A stretch of DNA of 64,000 nt from positions 1 through 64,000 of the forward strand of contig NZ_JAJEWJ010000004.1 in NCBI RefSeq assembly GCF_020687765.1, written 5' to 3'. Both the position numbers and the translations under genes were made by a program. The notes below the pieces were generated by a model. It searched no databases. It was given only the letters and a program-made list of their open reading frames with translations, and was not told where the DNA came from. Positions 50,781-60,019 of the stretch are shown here, one piece after another (position 1 is the first letter of the stretch; every line of letters starts with the position of its first letter). The stretch is from Sphingobacterium sp. FBM7-1. Lineage in GTDB: Bacteria; Bacteroidota; Bacteroidia; Sphingobacteriales; Sphingobacteriaceae.

Positions 50781-53024
50781 TTAATTATTCTCAAAACGGC
50801 CGTAAAGCTTGCCGATCCGGAATAATACTGCTTGGATATCACGACTTTGTAGAAACAGGCCAGTTTGTAATAGGGCTTGCTTACTTCCTGTATTATCGCG
50901 ACGGATAATATTTAACTGCTTTTCGAAATTCGTATTGATGTAATCTCGGATTTGGTTACGCGTCGTTCGCAGTTCATTTATATTCGGTGTTTGCTCTGTT
51001 TTCAATTCTTCTACGAGCTGTAAGAAAAACGCTTGCATCATTACATTCAGCGTATCTACAATCGTGGTAAACTTTGGATGTAAGGGTTGGTGTAGATTCT
51101 CAAAATATTGTAAGCTCTCGATACTCAAAGCATTGGCCGACTGAATCAAGTCTTGCAATAAGTCAGTGCTATGAACGACAACTTCGGAGGTTTTTTGATC
51201 GGTTGCATTAAGCTCCCGGATAGCCCGAAGGCTTTTCCGCTTGAGTTTATTTGTATACTTATGTAACTCTTTGAGCTCCTCATTGGTTTGCTTCAGCAAA
51301 TGAATGTTATTATCGCTGATACCATTAAGGATCTGACGGTACTGCTGAGCCAAATCAATCACGAAAGCTACCGTCATTTTCTTGCTGCGCACATAGACAT
51401 CCAGATCTTCGCCATCTAGCAAACTGAGCTTAGTTTTCTCGGATTTCGCTTTTTTCTCTTTCTTCGCAAAGTTAATGTGGGAGATGATAACATACGTGAG
51501 AACCGCAGCCATAAGAATCAATGCCCCCACCATGCCGCCTTTATAGATGATCAGTGCGAAAATAGCGGAGACACTGAAAGCGATCAACGCCGTTATAAAC
51601 CATCCGCCGATTACGCTGAGCACGCCCGTTACACGATAAACTGCTGATTCGCGGCCCCAGGCCTTATCGGCCAATGACGTTCCCATTGCCACCATAAAAG
51701 TAACATAGGTCGTTGATAAAGGTAGTTTTTTAGAAGTTGCCCAAGCGATCAGCAAGCTGGCCAAAACCAAGTTCGTAGAAGCGCGGACTAGATCAAACGC
51801 TGGTGCATCTCCTGCTACCTGCGTCGCTTGCCTTAGTTTTTCCTTTTCAAAGCTAATGTTATAGCGACGTCTTACATTTTTGGGCACAAAAGCCGAAAAA
51901 ATATTTCCCAGTAAAAATGAAGTACGGACCACACTTCGTGAGACAGCATTGGGTCTGAATTTATCGTCTTCCTCGTCGTTTTGACTACTGAGATTAACCT
52001 CTGTTTCGGTTACTTTTCGAGCTTTGGAACTCAACCAGATAGTACCCGCCATTAACAGGCCGGCCAGTGCTAGCATATAAGTGGGAACAACCACATCGCT
52101 ACTGGCCAGGAATGTTTGGTATAGTTGGTCCGCAGGCACTCCACTTCCAAGCCAATTTTGATAGGCTATAAGTCCAGAGATTGGAACTCCGATAAAGTTC
52201 ACCAAGTCGTTCCCGGCAAATGCCATGGCCAGCGAAAACGTGCCTGCCAGGACCACGATTTTTAGCGGGTTGACATCAAATAGCCGCTGTAATAACAAGC
52301 ACAAGAGCGTGAAAAACGCGAAAATACAAAACAGTACAAGCGCGGTGTTGTCTAGGACCCAAGTAATTAAGTTTGGATTAAAAAGCGTGGTCCCTTTCAT
52401 CCCCTTGATCAATAAAAAATATACGATAGCGGTGATCCCGAACCCGGAAAATATAGCTCCGAACTGTGCTAAGCGCTTTTCATATTGAAAAGAAAACACC
52501 ATGCGAGACAGGTATTGTACGAGCACGCCGGTGGTAAACGCAATAAGAATAGAAAGAAATATGCCGGAAATAATTGAAAAAGTACTTTCTATATTGATAT
52601 ATTGCAGGCTGTGGGCGATTGGATCGTTGCTTTCAATAGTTAACAATAGACCTGTCATCCAGGCGGCACCAAGCAGTTCAAACACAATGGAGACTGTAGT
52701 GGACGTAGGCAAACCGAGGGAGTTGAATACGTCCAGAAGTACAATATCCGTCAACATAACGGCCAGAAAAATCCACAATACCTTGTCGAACGTGAAAAAT
52801 TCGGGATGGAAAATTCCTTTTCGGGCGATTTCCATCATTCCACTAGAGAAAAACGCTCCTATCAAGATGCCGAGGGCAGCAAGGGCGAGGATCGTGCGGA
52901 AAGAGGCTACCCGGCTGCCAATCGCAGAATTCAGGAAATTTACAGCATCGTTACTAACGCCGACAATCAAGTCGCCAATTGCCAGAACGAGCAATACAAT
53001 AATCAAAAAAAGATACCAATCCAT
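50781..53024 (-). CDS. PiT-family inorganic phosphate transporter with PhoU-like tail
   Basis: A 747-residue transporter. Two PHO4 halves have the family repeats GVSNDAVNFLNSAIGSR near residue 23 and FAGNDLVNFIGVPISG near residue 274. About ten membrane segments span 1-530, with a hydrophilic loop at ~365-430. The C-terminal ~200 residues are a soluble helical domain (VIDLAQQYRQILNGISDNN) resembling PhoU. Codon 1 is the ATG at 53024; the frame continues 10 residues upstream to 53054 but without support. Confidence 0.9.
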   Translation of the reverse strand: MDWYLFLIIVLLVLAIGDLIVGVSNDAVNFLNSAIGSRVASFRTILALAALGILIGAFFSSGMMEIARKGIFHPEFFTFDKVLWIFLAVMLTDIVLLDVFNSLGLPTSTTVSIVFELLGAAWMTGLLLTIESNDPIAHSLQYINIESTFSIISGIFLSILIAFTTGVLVQYLSRMVFSFQYEKRLAQFGAIFSGFGITAIVYFLLIKGMKGTTLFNPNLITWVLDNTALVLFCIFAFFTLLCLLLQRLFDVNPLKIVVLAGTFSLAMAFAGNDLVNFIGVPISGLIAYQNWLGSGVPADQLYQTFLASSDVVVPTYMLALAGLLMAGTIWLSSKARKVTETEVNLSSQNDEEDDKFRPNAVSRSVVRTSFLLGNIFSAFVPKNVRRRYNISFEKEKLRQATQVAGDAPAFDLVRASTNLVLASLLIAWATSKKLPLSTTYVTFMVAMGTSLADKAWGRESAVYRVTGVLSVIGGWFITALIAFSVSAIFALIIYKGGMVGALILMAAVLTYVIISHINFAKKEKKAKSEKTKLSLLDGEDLDVYVRSKKMTVAFVIDLAQQYRQILNGISDNNIHLLKQTNEELKELHKYTNKLKRKSLRAIRELNATDQKTSEVVVHSTDLLQDLIQSANALSIESLQYFENLHQPLHPKFTTIVDTLNVMMQAFFLQLVEELKTEQTPNINELRTTRNQIRDYINTNFEKQLNIIRRDNTGSKQALLQTGLFLQSRDIQAVLFRIGKLYGRFENN

Positions 53025-53105
53025 TACTGTCAGATTAAACGCACAAAACTGCAAATTTTAGGTTAATTTACCATTTTTTTTATATTAAATAATTGTTAAC
53101 TAAAT

Positions 53106-53346
53106 ATTATTTTGGCGATTCCGGCGACTACAAAAAATAGCGGTGAGTCTCCATTGCTCAAATTGGAACACGCTCTTCCTACACCGGTAACATCGTGCCG
53201 CTTTTTGCGCTGGCGAACACCGCCATCCGTTTTGAGGACTCATTTTGGGGAAGCCGATCGGTATTTTCTTGATGACTAAACTTGCTATTGCGTCAGGTAT
53301 CTGCTCCAAGCCTCAAGGCGCTTCTTGGCGACATATTTTAGATGGG
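53106..53346 (+). pseudogene. nhaA: Na+/H+ antiporter NhaA, fragmented remnant
   Basis: Three plus-strand frames in order read ILAIPATTKNSGESPLLKLE then HALPTPV; IVPLFALANTAIRFED; and GKPIGIFLMTKLAIASGI then CSKPQGASWRHILDG. These are consecutive conserved blocks of the NhaA antiporter, with frameshifts between them and a short deletion in the middle. The N-terminal half and the end are gone. It lies between the start of the PiT gene and the 3' end of the UspA gene. Confidence 0.85.
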
Positions 53347-53349
53347 ACG

Positions 53350-54198
53350 TCATTCAACGCCGCCAGTCAGCAAAACGGGTGTCTTAGGATTGAGAATAAT
53401 AGCTCTTGCAAGGCTTTTATGAAATAGCTTTTCAAAAAAGTTTCTTCCACCAATAAGCGTAAGTAATGTAAGGTCTGCCTGCAGCCGATCGAGGATTTCA
53501 TTGACCGAATCTACATTTTCCTGCACGTGGACTAATTCCGACGAAAGATCATCAAAATCGACTTTTGTAGTTAGCATTTCTTGCCATTCTTTTAACTCCG
53601 CAAGATCCGCGTCGGTAGGGCGCCCGTTCTCATGGATGTGTACCAATGTGCAAGATATAGGGGCAGATTTACCTAGCAGAGACTGAAGGCTGCGAAGGGT
53701 GTTCACATCCTTTTTTTGATAGTCAGTGAAGAACACGACCTTATTCAATCTAAACGGTTTTGCATATTCTGGGACGATCAGCATCGGTTGTGCAATATGT
53801 TTGGCTAAGTCGTATGTATTACTTCCTAAAACGTCAGTGCGCATGCCAGATGCTCCACGAGTTCCCATGATCACCATACAAACGTTGTTTTGGGCAATAT
53901 AGTTGTCGACACCGTCTAGAAGACTACTTTTGACAATACCTGTCGTAATGTTTACGCTGTAATCATTGCCTAGTTTCTCTGTAAAGTCGGCCAATCCTTT
54001 TTCGGCTCCGAGACGTGCTCGCTGTTCGTCGGTTTGGTTGGCCAACGGGCTCTGGAAAGCGGAAGTAAATGGTCGGTATGCATGGAGAATATGGATGTCC
54101 ACGTGCATATTTTGAGCTAGCTCTAAAGCGTAATAAGTAGCGGTCAAGGAATTATTCGAAAAATCTGTAGGAACCAAAATAATTTGTCTCATGTTCAA
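53350..54198 (-). CDS. Universal stress protein, two UspA domains
   Basis: A 282-residue cytoplasmic protein. The first UspA domain (residues 1-145) ends with the ATP-binding motif MGTRGASGM and VLGSNT. The second (~150-282) has GGRNFFEKLFHKS in place of the canonical G-x2-G-x9-G-S/T and may not bind ATP. The protein ends at 53350, against the nhaA remnant. It is likely part of a general stress response. Confidence 0.9.
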   Translation of the reverse strand: MNMRQIILVPTDFSNNSLTATYYALELAQNMHVDIHILHAYRPFTSAFQSPLANQTDEQRARLGAEKGLADFTEKLGNDYSVNITTGIVKSSLLDGVDNYIAQNNVCMVIMGTRGASGMRTDVLGSNTYDLAKHIAQPMLIVPEYAKPFRLNKVVFFTDYQKKDVNTLRSLQSLLGKSAPISCTLVHIHENGRPTDADLAELKEWQEMLTTKVDFDDLSSELVHVQENVDSVNEILDRLQADLTLLTLIGGRNFFEKLFHKSLARAIILNPKTPVLLTGGVE

Positions 54199-54584
54199 TA
54201 AGTTTAGTAAGGACTGACCGTTGGGTCAATGGTCTCGTTCTTTCAAATGTACAAAGCCTTCGTGGTTTTGACAAGGGTTACGTCGTTATTCCATATTTTT
54301 CGGACATACCTCCGCATTTGAAAATAATCTGTAACTATTTTTTTTAACAAGTTATCTTTTTTGTTTATATGTTCCGGTTGATGTGATTATTGGCCTACAG
54401 GTCGTTATATTTTTTTATCGCTTTACCGTGATATCGCTTTCCCCTTGAGTAATTATTGCATTCGATGTGGGCATATATAAATCAGAATAGCATTATCTTT
54501 CTTTTTATTGCACCGTAATTTTATATACATCCAAGTTTTGGCATTTCTCTTTTGGAGGGATGCTAAAAGTCCATGCGGAGAGGT
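54199..54584. other. Intergenic stretch, no gene seen
   Basis: This 386-base AT-rich stretch upstream of the UspA gene holds no CDS that I can support. Its right part may be the decayed beginning of the putP remnant, but I could not trace a frame. Confidence 0.5.
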
Positions 54585-54953
54585 GAGCTGACCTCCGGCG
54601 CTTTTCTCAATTATATAGTCGTCGCCCCTCGCCTACGTGTCTATACGGAAGTAGCGAAGGATGCGATTACGCTTCCCGTCTTTTTTGAAAATCGCTTTCA
54701 TGAAAAGAGCCAGATATTAAAATTATAGCAGCAGGAGGTTTGTCGGGCATGCTCGTAGGTGCCGGAACAGTGCTACTTTGGGTGTATTTATCCCCATGAT
54801 TATAAAAACGTATATGAGATGATACCTGCATTTACATTAAGCTTTTTAACGACAGTTGTTGTGTCTTTACTGACCAAACCTGTTCCCAAAGAAGTTGAGC
54901 AGGAATATGACCAAATGAAGAGAATAACCGCAGATCGGGGGGAGGAGATCTAA
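54585..54953 (+). pseudogene. Sodium/proline symporter (PutP-like), deleted remnant
   Basis: The first piece reads [20 protein letters not shown] then [19 protein letters not shown], which is the early part of a Na+/solute symporter. It is cut off by TAG at 54726. The next frame reads [20 protein letters not shown], the late part of the same family, ends at TGA (54797), and a third frame continues YEMIPAFTLSFLTTVVVSLL then TKPVPKEVEQEYDQM. An internal deletion of several hundred codons and a frameshift explain this. A 64-residue ORF at 54759 is only its tail. Confidence 0.85.
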
Positions 54954-55049
54954 GAGCCGAGACAGGAAATTTATTTTCCTAATTCGGGATGATGCACTAT
55001 ATTTGGGGCGTTCAGATAGACCGTAACAGGTTATATAGACCCTAATATA

Positions 55050-56333
55050 ATGAAAAAAATAGCTTTACACTGGCAGATATTGATAGGTATCTTAGCGGGG
55101 ATATTAGTTGGGATATTGTGCGTTCAATTTGACGCTGGTACCGCATTTGCGGTTGATTGGATCAAACCTTTCGGAACGATTTTTATCAACTTGTTGAAAT
55201 TAATAGCTATCCCACTTATTATCGTGTCTTTAATTAAAGGTATTTCTGACTTAGTGGATGTAACCCAACTGTCTAGCCTCGGAATACGTACACTATGCTT
55301 TTATGTTGCTACCACGATAATTGCTGTGATGTTAGGTCTGGGCCTTGTTAATCTTATCAATCCAGGAGGTTTTATTTCCGAAGATACCCGGAAGGAAATG
55401 CTGGTATCGTTTGGTGGAGAGGTGCAGCAAAAAGTCGATGAGGTGGAGAAACTCGAAGAGGCTAGAGGTCCTTTACAAGCCCTTGTGGATATTGTCCCAG
55501 AGAACATTTTTGAATCAGCATCCGCTAACAGTAACATGCTCCAGATTATATTTTTTAGCATCATTTTCGGTGTCGCAATGATTATGCTTCCCTTTAATCA
55601 AGTGGAGGCATTTAAAAAGGTGCTGGATGCAGGCAATGCTATCGTACTTAAGATCGTTGATTTGATTATGCTAGCTGCTCCTTATGGCGTATTTTCCCTG
55701 ATGGTTACACTGGTTGCGGAAGCGCCTTCTTTTGATGTCTTTAAAGCTCTAGGAGCTTATTCGCTTACGGTTATACTAGGATTAGTAACGCTCGTCTATC
55801 TCGTATATTCCTTGTTTTTGTATTTCTTTGGAAAGATGAAGCCACAGAAGTTCTTCAAAGCAATTTTCCCAGCTCAATTACTTGGTTTCTCGACTAGCTC
55901 AAGCGCTGCGACGTTGCCTGTTACCATGGACTGCGTGGAGAACAACTTAGGAGTTCGGAAGGATGTTGTCAGTTTCGTCCTCCCTATAGGGGCTACCATT
56001 AATATGGATGGGACTTGCCTTTATCAAGCGGTAGCCGCTATTTTTATCGCTCAAGTAATGGGATACGACCTTACAACGAGCCAACAATTAAGCGTCATAC
56101 TTACGGCTACACTAGCGTCAATCGGTTCGGCGGCAGTTCCGGGAGCAGGTCTGCTCATGTTGGTCATCGTCTTGGAGTCAATCGGCGTCAGTCCCGCGGG
56201 TATCGCATTAATATTCGCGGTAGACAGACCCTTAGATATGCTGCGAACATCAACTAATATTACAGGCGATGCTTTAGTAGCCGTAATTATGAATCGATTT
56301 AGCCCTCGCAATGGTAGAAAACCTGCTTCATAA
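55050..56333 (+). CDS. Dicarboxylate/amino-acid:cation symporter (DAACS family)
   Basis: A 427-residue secondary transporter of the GltP/DctA type, taking up glutamate, aspartate or C4-dicarboxylates with Na+ or H+. The serine-rich hairpin motif FSTSSSAATLP and the NMDGTCLY motif of the substrate site are both present. The C-terminal SIGSAAVPGAG and the DRPLDMLRT motifs complete the family pattern. It stands alone after the putP remnant. The substrate is not decided by the motifs. Confidence 0.93.
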   Translation: MKKIALHWQILIGILAGILVGILCVQFDAGTAFAVDWIKPFGTIFINLLKLIAIPLIIVSLIKGISDLVDVTQLSSLGIRTLCFYVATTIIAVMLGLGLVNLINPGGFISEDTRKEMLVSFGGEVQQKVDEVEKLEEARGPLQALVDIVPENIFESASANSNMLQIIFFSIIFGVAMIMLPFNQVEAFKKVLDAGNAIVLKIVDLIMLAAPYGVFSLMVTLVAEAPSFDVFKALGAYSLTVILGLVTLVYLVYSLFLYFFGKMKPQKFFKAIFPAQLLGFSTSSSAATLPVTMDCVENNLGVRKDVVSFVLPIGATINMDGTCLYQAVAAIFIAQVMGYDLTTSQQLSVILTATLASIGSAAVPGAGLLMLVIVLESIGVSPAGIALIFAVDRPLDMLRTSTNITGDALVAVIMNRFSPRNGRKPAS

Positions 56334-56523
56334 AGACGCATAAACCGCAGCTCGATAGTTGCAATGGTAATTTTTCATTAAATAGGCGTTTGGATGATGG
56401 TTATTTCATTTATTTAGCCTTTTTATTTTTAAGGTATTAATTATTTGTCCTATCTTTAGCGAATTTGTATTTTTTTTAAAAACAAAAAGCATTTGTTGTC
56501 ATAATTTATAAGCTAAAAAAATA

Positions 56524-57648
56524 ATGATTTTAGGAGTACTAACAGAAACTAAAATAAACGAGCGTCGGGTGGCACTTAGTCCGGAGATAGTTAAGTTGCT
56601 CGTTAAAAAAGGATTTCAAGTCCAGGTCGAAAGTGGAGCTGGGTTAGGTTCCAACTTCGCTGACGACGATTATAAGTCGGCGGGAGCGCAGGTGGTTTCA
56701 AAAGTAGAAGTCTTTAATTCGGACGTCATTCTCAAAGTGAATGCACCGACTATGGAAGAAGCGTCCCAATACAAACAGCAGGCGGTTAGTATTTCTTTGC
56801 TGTATGCTTACACCCAACCCCAGTTACTTGAAGTACTGAACGCGCGTCAAATAACATCGTTCGCAATGGATGCGGTACCCCGGATCTCGCGGGCACAAAA
56901 GATGGATGCACTTAGTTCGCAGGCAAATTTAGCAGGTTACAAAGCGGTGATAATGGGCGCAAATGCACTGGGGAAAATATTTCCATTGATGATGACTGCA
57001 GCAGGAACAATCACGCCGGCAAAGGTACTTATTTTTGGAGCGGGAGTAGCGGGGCTACAAGCGATCGCCACAGCTAAACGTTTGGGAGCGGTTGTCGAAG
57101 TATCTGATGTGCGTCCAGAGACAAAAGAGCAAGTAGAATCTCTCGGAGGACGTTTCCTAACCGTGGAATCGACCGAAGAAGTTAAGACAGAGGGGGGCTA
57201 TGCGAAGGAAGTCTCTCCGGAATTCTTAGCCAAACAACAACAATTGATTAAGGATAAAATAAAAGATGCAGATCTCGTTATTACTACGGCATTGGTGATG
57301 GGTAAGCGGTCCCCGATTTTGGTAACGGAAGAAATGGTAAAGTCGATGAAACCGGGTTCTGTCATTGTGGATATGGCTGTGGAATCCGGAGGTAATTGTG
57401 AGCTTTCAGAACTCAATCAAACAGTCGAGAAACACGGTGTGACGATTATTGGTGAAGCCAATATTCCGTCGCTATTGCCGATAAATGCTAGCCAGTTGTA
57501 TGCCACCAATTTAAGTGCGCTCCTTTTCCATTTAGCCGATAAAGAAGGCTTCAAATGGGAAATGGATGAAGAAATAACCAAGGGAGCTTTAATTACCCAT
57601 AAAGGGGAATTGGTTCATGAGTTTACAAAATCTATTTTATCTAAATAA
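56524..57648 (+). CDS. pntAA: NAD(P) transhydrogenase subunit alpha, NAD-binding part
   Basis: A 374-residue protein homologous to the soluble domain I of transhydrogenase, related to alanine dehydrogenase. It carries the NAD-binding block LIFGAGVAGLQAIATAKRL near residue 165 and SDVRPETKEQVESLGG. RRVALSPEIVKLLVKKG is the N-terminal signature. The enzyme couples hydride transfer between NADH and NADP+ to proton flow. It is encoded as three separate genes here (pntAA-pntAB-pntB), the arrangement seen in many alphaproteobacteria and Bacteroidota. The next gene starts 16 bases downstream. Confidence 0.94.
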   Translation: MILGVLTETKINERRVALSPEIVKLLVKKGFQVQVESGAGLGSNFADDDYKSAGAQVVSKVEVFNSDVILKVNAPTMEEASQYKQQAVSISLLYAYTQPQLLEVLNARQITSFAMDAVPRISRAQKMDALSSQANLAGYKAVIMGANALGKIFPLMMTAAGTITPAKVLIFGAGVAGLQAIATAKRLGAVVEVSDVRPETKEQVESLGGRFLTVESTEEVKTEGGYAKEVSPEFLAKQQQLIKDKIKDADLVITTALVMGKRSPILVTEEMVKSMKPGSVIVDMAVESGGNCELSELNQTVEKHGVTIIGEANIPSLLPINASQLYATNLSALLFHLADKEGFKWEMDEEITKGALITHKGELVHEFTKSILSK

Positions 57649-57664
57649 TAAAAACACATAAGTT

Positions 57665-57952
57665 ATGTCTGCTGAAAGTTTTATAATTCTATTGTATATA
57701 TTGATATTAGCCAGTTATTTAGGCTTTGAGTTAATTAATAAAGTACCACCGACCCTTCATACGCCGCTGATGTCTGGTTCCAACGCCATTTCAGGGATCG
57801 CTATTGTGGGAGCGATTATCGCTTGTAATGAGCTTGGTTATTTCACCGTAAGTAAATGGCTGGGAATGTTAGCCCTTATGCTAGCGACTATAAATGTGGT
57901 AGGAGGTTATGCCGTAACAGACAGAATGCTCAAAATGTTCAAGAAAAAATAA
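57665..57952 (+). CDS. pntAB: NAD(P) transhydrogenase subunit alpha, membrane part
   Basis: A 95-residue membrane protein with three or four helices. It has LGFELINKVPPTLHTPLMSG and SNAISGIAIVGA, the sequence that holds the proton-path residues in the alpha subunit of the transmembrane domain. It joins the pntAA and pntB products in the inner membrane. Confidence 0.93.
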   Translation: MSAESFIILLYILILASYLGFELINKVPPTLHTPLMSGSNAISGIAIVGAIIACNELGYFTVSKWLGMLALMLATINVVGGYAVTDRMLKMFKKK

Positions 57953-57969
57953 AGATAGAAAGATAGAAA

Positions 57970-59361
57970 ATGAATATCATTATACAAATATCGTATCTCG
58001 TTGCCTCCGTGTTATTTATCATAGGCATCAAAATGTTAGGTCGTACTAAAACGGCACGCAAAGGAAACATCGTTTCATCGGTGGGGATGTTTATCGCTAT
58101 ACTCGCAACGGTCATTCAGGTCGAAGCAATTTCTTTAATCGACATTTTTATCTGTATCCTTATTGGATCTGTGATCGGGATCATCATCGCTATCAAGGTG
58201 CAAATGACGAAGATCCCGGAAATGGTTGCCTTATTTAACGGTTTTGGCGGATTGGCTTCCCTCTCCGTTGCATTCTCCGATTTTTGGTTTAACACACAGA
58301 TTCGTGGTGTAGATGTGGATATGATTACCGGAATTAGTGTTGCCTTGAGTATCCTTATCGGAGGGATCACGTTCACGGGTTCACTCGTCGCGTTTATGAA
58401 GCTTAACGGTAGTATATCGGGACGGGCAATCGTGTTTAGCGGTCAACATCTTATCAACCTGATCTTGTTACTGCTCGCTATTGCCATTACGGTCTTCGCA
58501 TTGACTGATTTCGCAAACCCGACTTATATAATTGTACTGGGGGTAATAGCATTAGCTTTGGGGCTACTGGTGGTTATTCCAATTGGTGGAGCAGATATGC
58601 CCGTGGTGATTTCCCTATTGAACTCTTATTCAGGTATGGCAGCTTGTGCTACTGGTTTTGTCTTGAACAATAACGTGCTTATTGTATCTGGAGCACTAGT
58701 CGGGGCGTCGGGAATTATCCTAACACAGATCATGTGTAAAGCGATGAACCGTTCCTTAGCGAATGTACTGCTCGGAGGATTCGGACAAACTTCAGCTGGT
58801 GGTGCCGCAGCCGCTGACGGACCACAGATCGTCGTGAAAGAAGTTGGTGTGGAAGAAGCTGCTCAAATTTTTGATTCAGTTTCGTCTTTGATTATCGTTC
58901 CTGGTTATGGAATGGCCGTGGCACAGGCGCAACACACCATTCGTGAACTAAGTGAGTTGTGTGAGAAAAAGGGCATAAATGTGCGTTTTGCTATCCATCC
59001 GGTTGCGGGTAGGATGCCGGGGCATATGAACGTACTTTTGGCAGAGGCCAATGTGTCTTATGATAAACTGATCGAGATGGATGAGATTAACGATGATTTC
59101 GCCAATACGGATCTGGTGTTTGTTGTGGGAGCCAACGACGTTGTAAACCCGGCGGCAAAGACAAATCCAAGTAGCCCGATCTTTGGTATGCCAGTTCTGA
59201 ACGTAGAAAAAGCACAAACGGTTATTGTGAGCAAAAGAAGCATGGGTAAGGGGTATGCCGGTATTGAGAATGAGCTTTTCGGTGCAGACAATTGTCTCAT
59301 GTTATTTGGCGATGCCAAGCAGACTATTACCAAGTTGGTTGGTGAAATAAAGGAATTATAA
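57970..59361 (+). CDS. pntB: NAD(P) transhydrogenase subunit beta
   Basis: A 463-residue protein with about nine membrane helices (residues 1-260) and the soluble NADP-binding domain III (290-463). Domain III has VPGYGMAVAQAQH, FAIHPVAGRMPGHMNVLLAEA and FVVGANDVVNPAA, all diagnostic. It starts 17 bases after pntAB and is followed by a terminator. Confidence 0.95.
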   Translation: MNIIIQISYLVASVLFIIGIKMLGRTKTARKGNIVSSVGMFIAILATVIQVEAISLIDIFICILIGSVIGIIIAIKVQMTKIPEMVALFNGFGGLASLSVAFSDFWFNTQIRGVDVDMITGISVALSILIGGITFTGSLVAFMKLNGSISGRAIVFSGQHLINLILLLLAIAITVFALTDFANPTYIIVLGVIALALGLLVVIPIGGADMPVVISLLNSYSGMAACATGFVLNNNVLIVSGALVGASGIILTQIMCKAMNRSLANVLLGGFGQTSAGGAAAADGPQIVVKEVGVEEAAQIFDSVSSLIIVPGYGMAVAQAQHTIRELSELCEKKGINVRFAIHPVAGRMPGHMNVLLAEANVSYDKLIEMDEINDDFANTDLVFVVGANDVVNPAAKTNPSSPIFGMPVLNVEKAQTVIVSKRSMGKGYAGIENELFGADNCLMLFGDAKQTITKLVGEIKEL

Positions 59362-59390
59362 TTCCTTCTCGTAACCCAGTTTAAAGACTA

Positions 59391-59423
59391 AAGTTCCCGA
59401 CATTCGATTTCGGGAACTTTTTT
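59391..59423 (+). terminator. Terminator after pntB
   Basis: AAGTTCCCGA and TCGGGAACTT pair as a perfect 10-bp stem, followed by a T-run, 30 bases after the pntB stop. Confidence 0.9.
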
Positions 59424-59485
59424 ATGACCTAATTTCCCATATTCTGCCGCTTAATCTGGATTGTACGCGTTCTCGGGGATAAAGC

Positions 59486-59550
59486 CACCGGTCTACATAA
59501 AAAACGAACTAAACGCTGTTTTTTTGTGTAAACAGCACCTCAGACCGGTG
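59486..59550. repeat. Nested inverted repeats
   Basis: CACCGGTCT (59486-59494) and AGACCGGTG (59542-59550) form a 9-bp outer stem. Inside, GCTGTTT (59515-59521) and AAACAGC (59530-59536) form a second hairpin. Neither is followed by a T-run that fits. The element is alone between the pntB terminator and the FUSC remnant; I do not recognise it. Confidence 0.5.
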
Positions 59551-59632
59551 TGCTCAGCAAAGCTTGCTTTTTCCGACGGATTAATATAAAAGGGATTGAA
59601 ACAGTTATTAGCATAAAAAAAACGACGTTTGA

Positions 59633-59932
59633 ATTTGTATCATCCTTTTACAGACTATCGGCGAATTTTTTGTTGTACGAAACTATGGCATTGCTGCCGT
59701 ATTCATTACTATGCTAACGATTTTCTTAGCAGAGCCTAATATTGCTTTAACAGAGCATTCTCATGTTCTTATCAAAACTCGGCTTGTCAACGAATTGATC
59801 GGCAGTTCTATTGGTGCACTAGGAGGTTGGATGCTTTACCATGAAAAAATACACTTTTTCACGAAACGGCAAATGAGGATAACGAAGGTAGCTGTTAAAA
59901 AGATAATAGCGGGAAGGAAAATAAAGTGCTAA
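59633..59932 (+). pseudogene. FUSC-family membrane protein, C-terminal remnant
   Basis: The frame after TGA at 59630-59632 reads ICIILLQTIGEFFVVRNYG, then IAAVFITMLTIFLAE, LIKTRLVNELIGSSIGAL, GGWMLYHEK, TKRQMRITKVAVKK and stops at 59932. This is the end of a FUSC/YccS-type inner-membrane transport protein, which is normally ~650-720 residues long. There is no start codon near the beginning, and the upstream part is gone. A 73-residue ORF from 59711 would be only its last two helices. Confidence 0.8.
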
Positions 59933-60019
59933 CTTTAACGAATGAGTTAAAACACCATTTTTTGACAGGTGAGCTTCTAGCGTGACAGTGTGGTAAATAC
60001 GAAGCGATGATTTTTTTCG

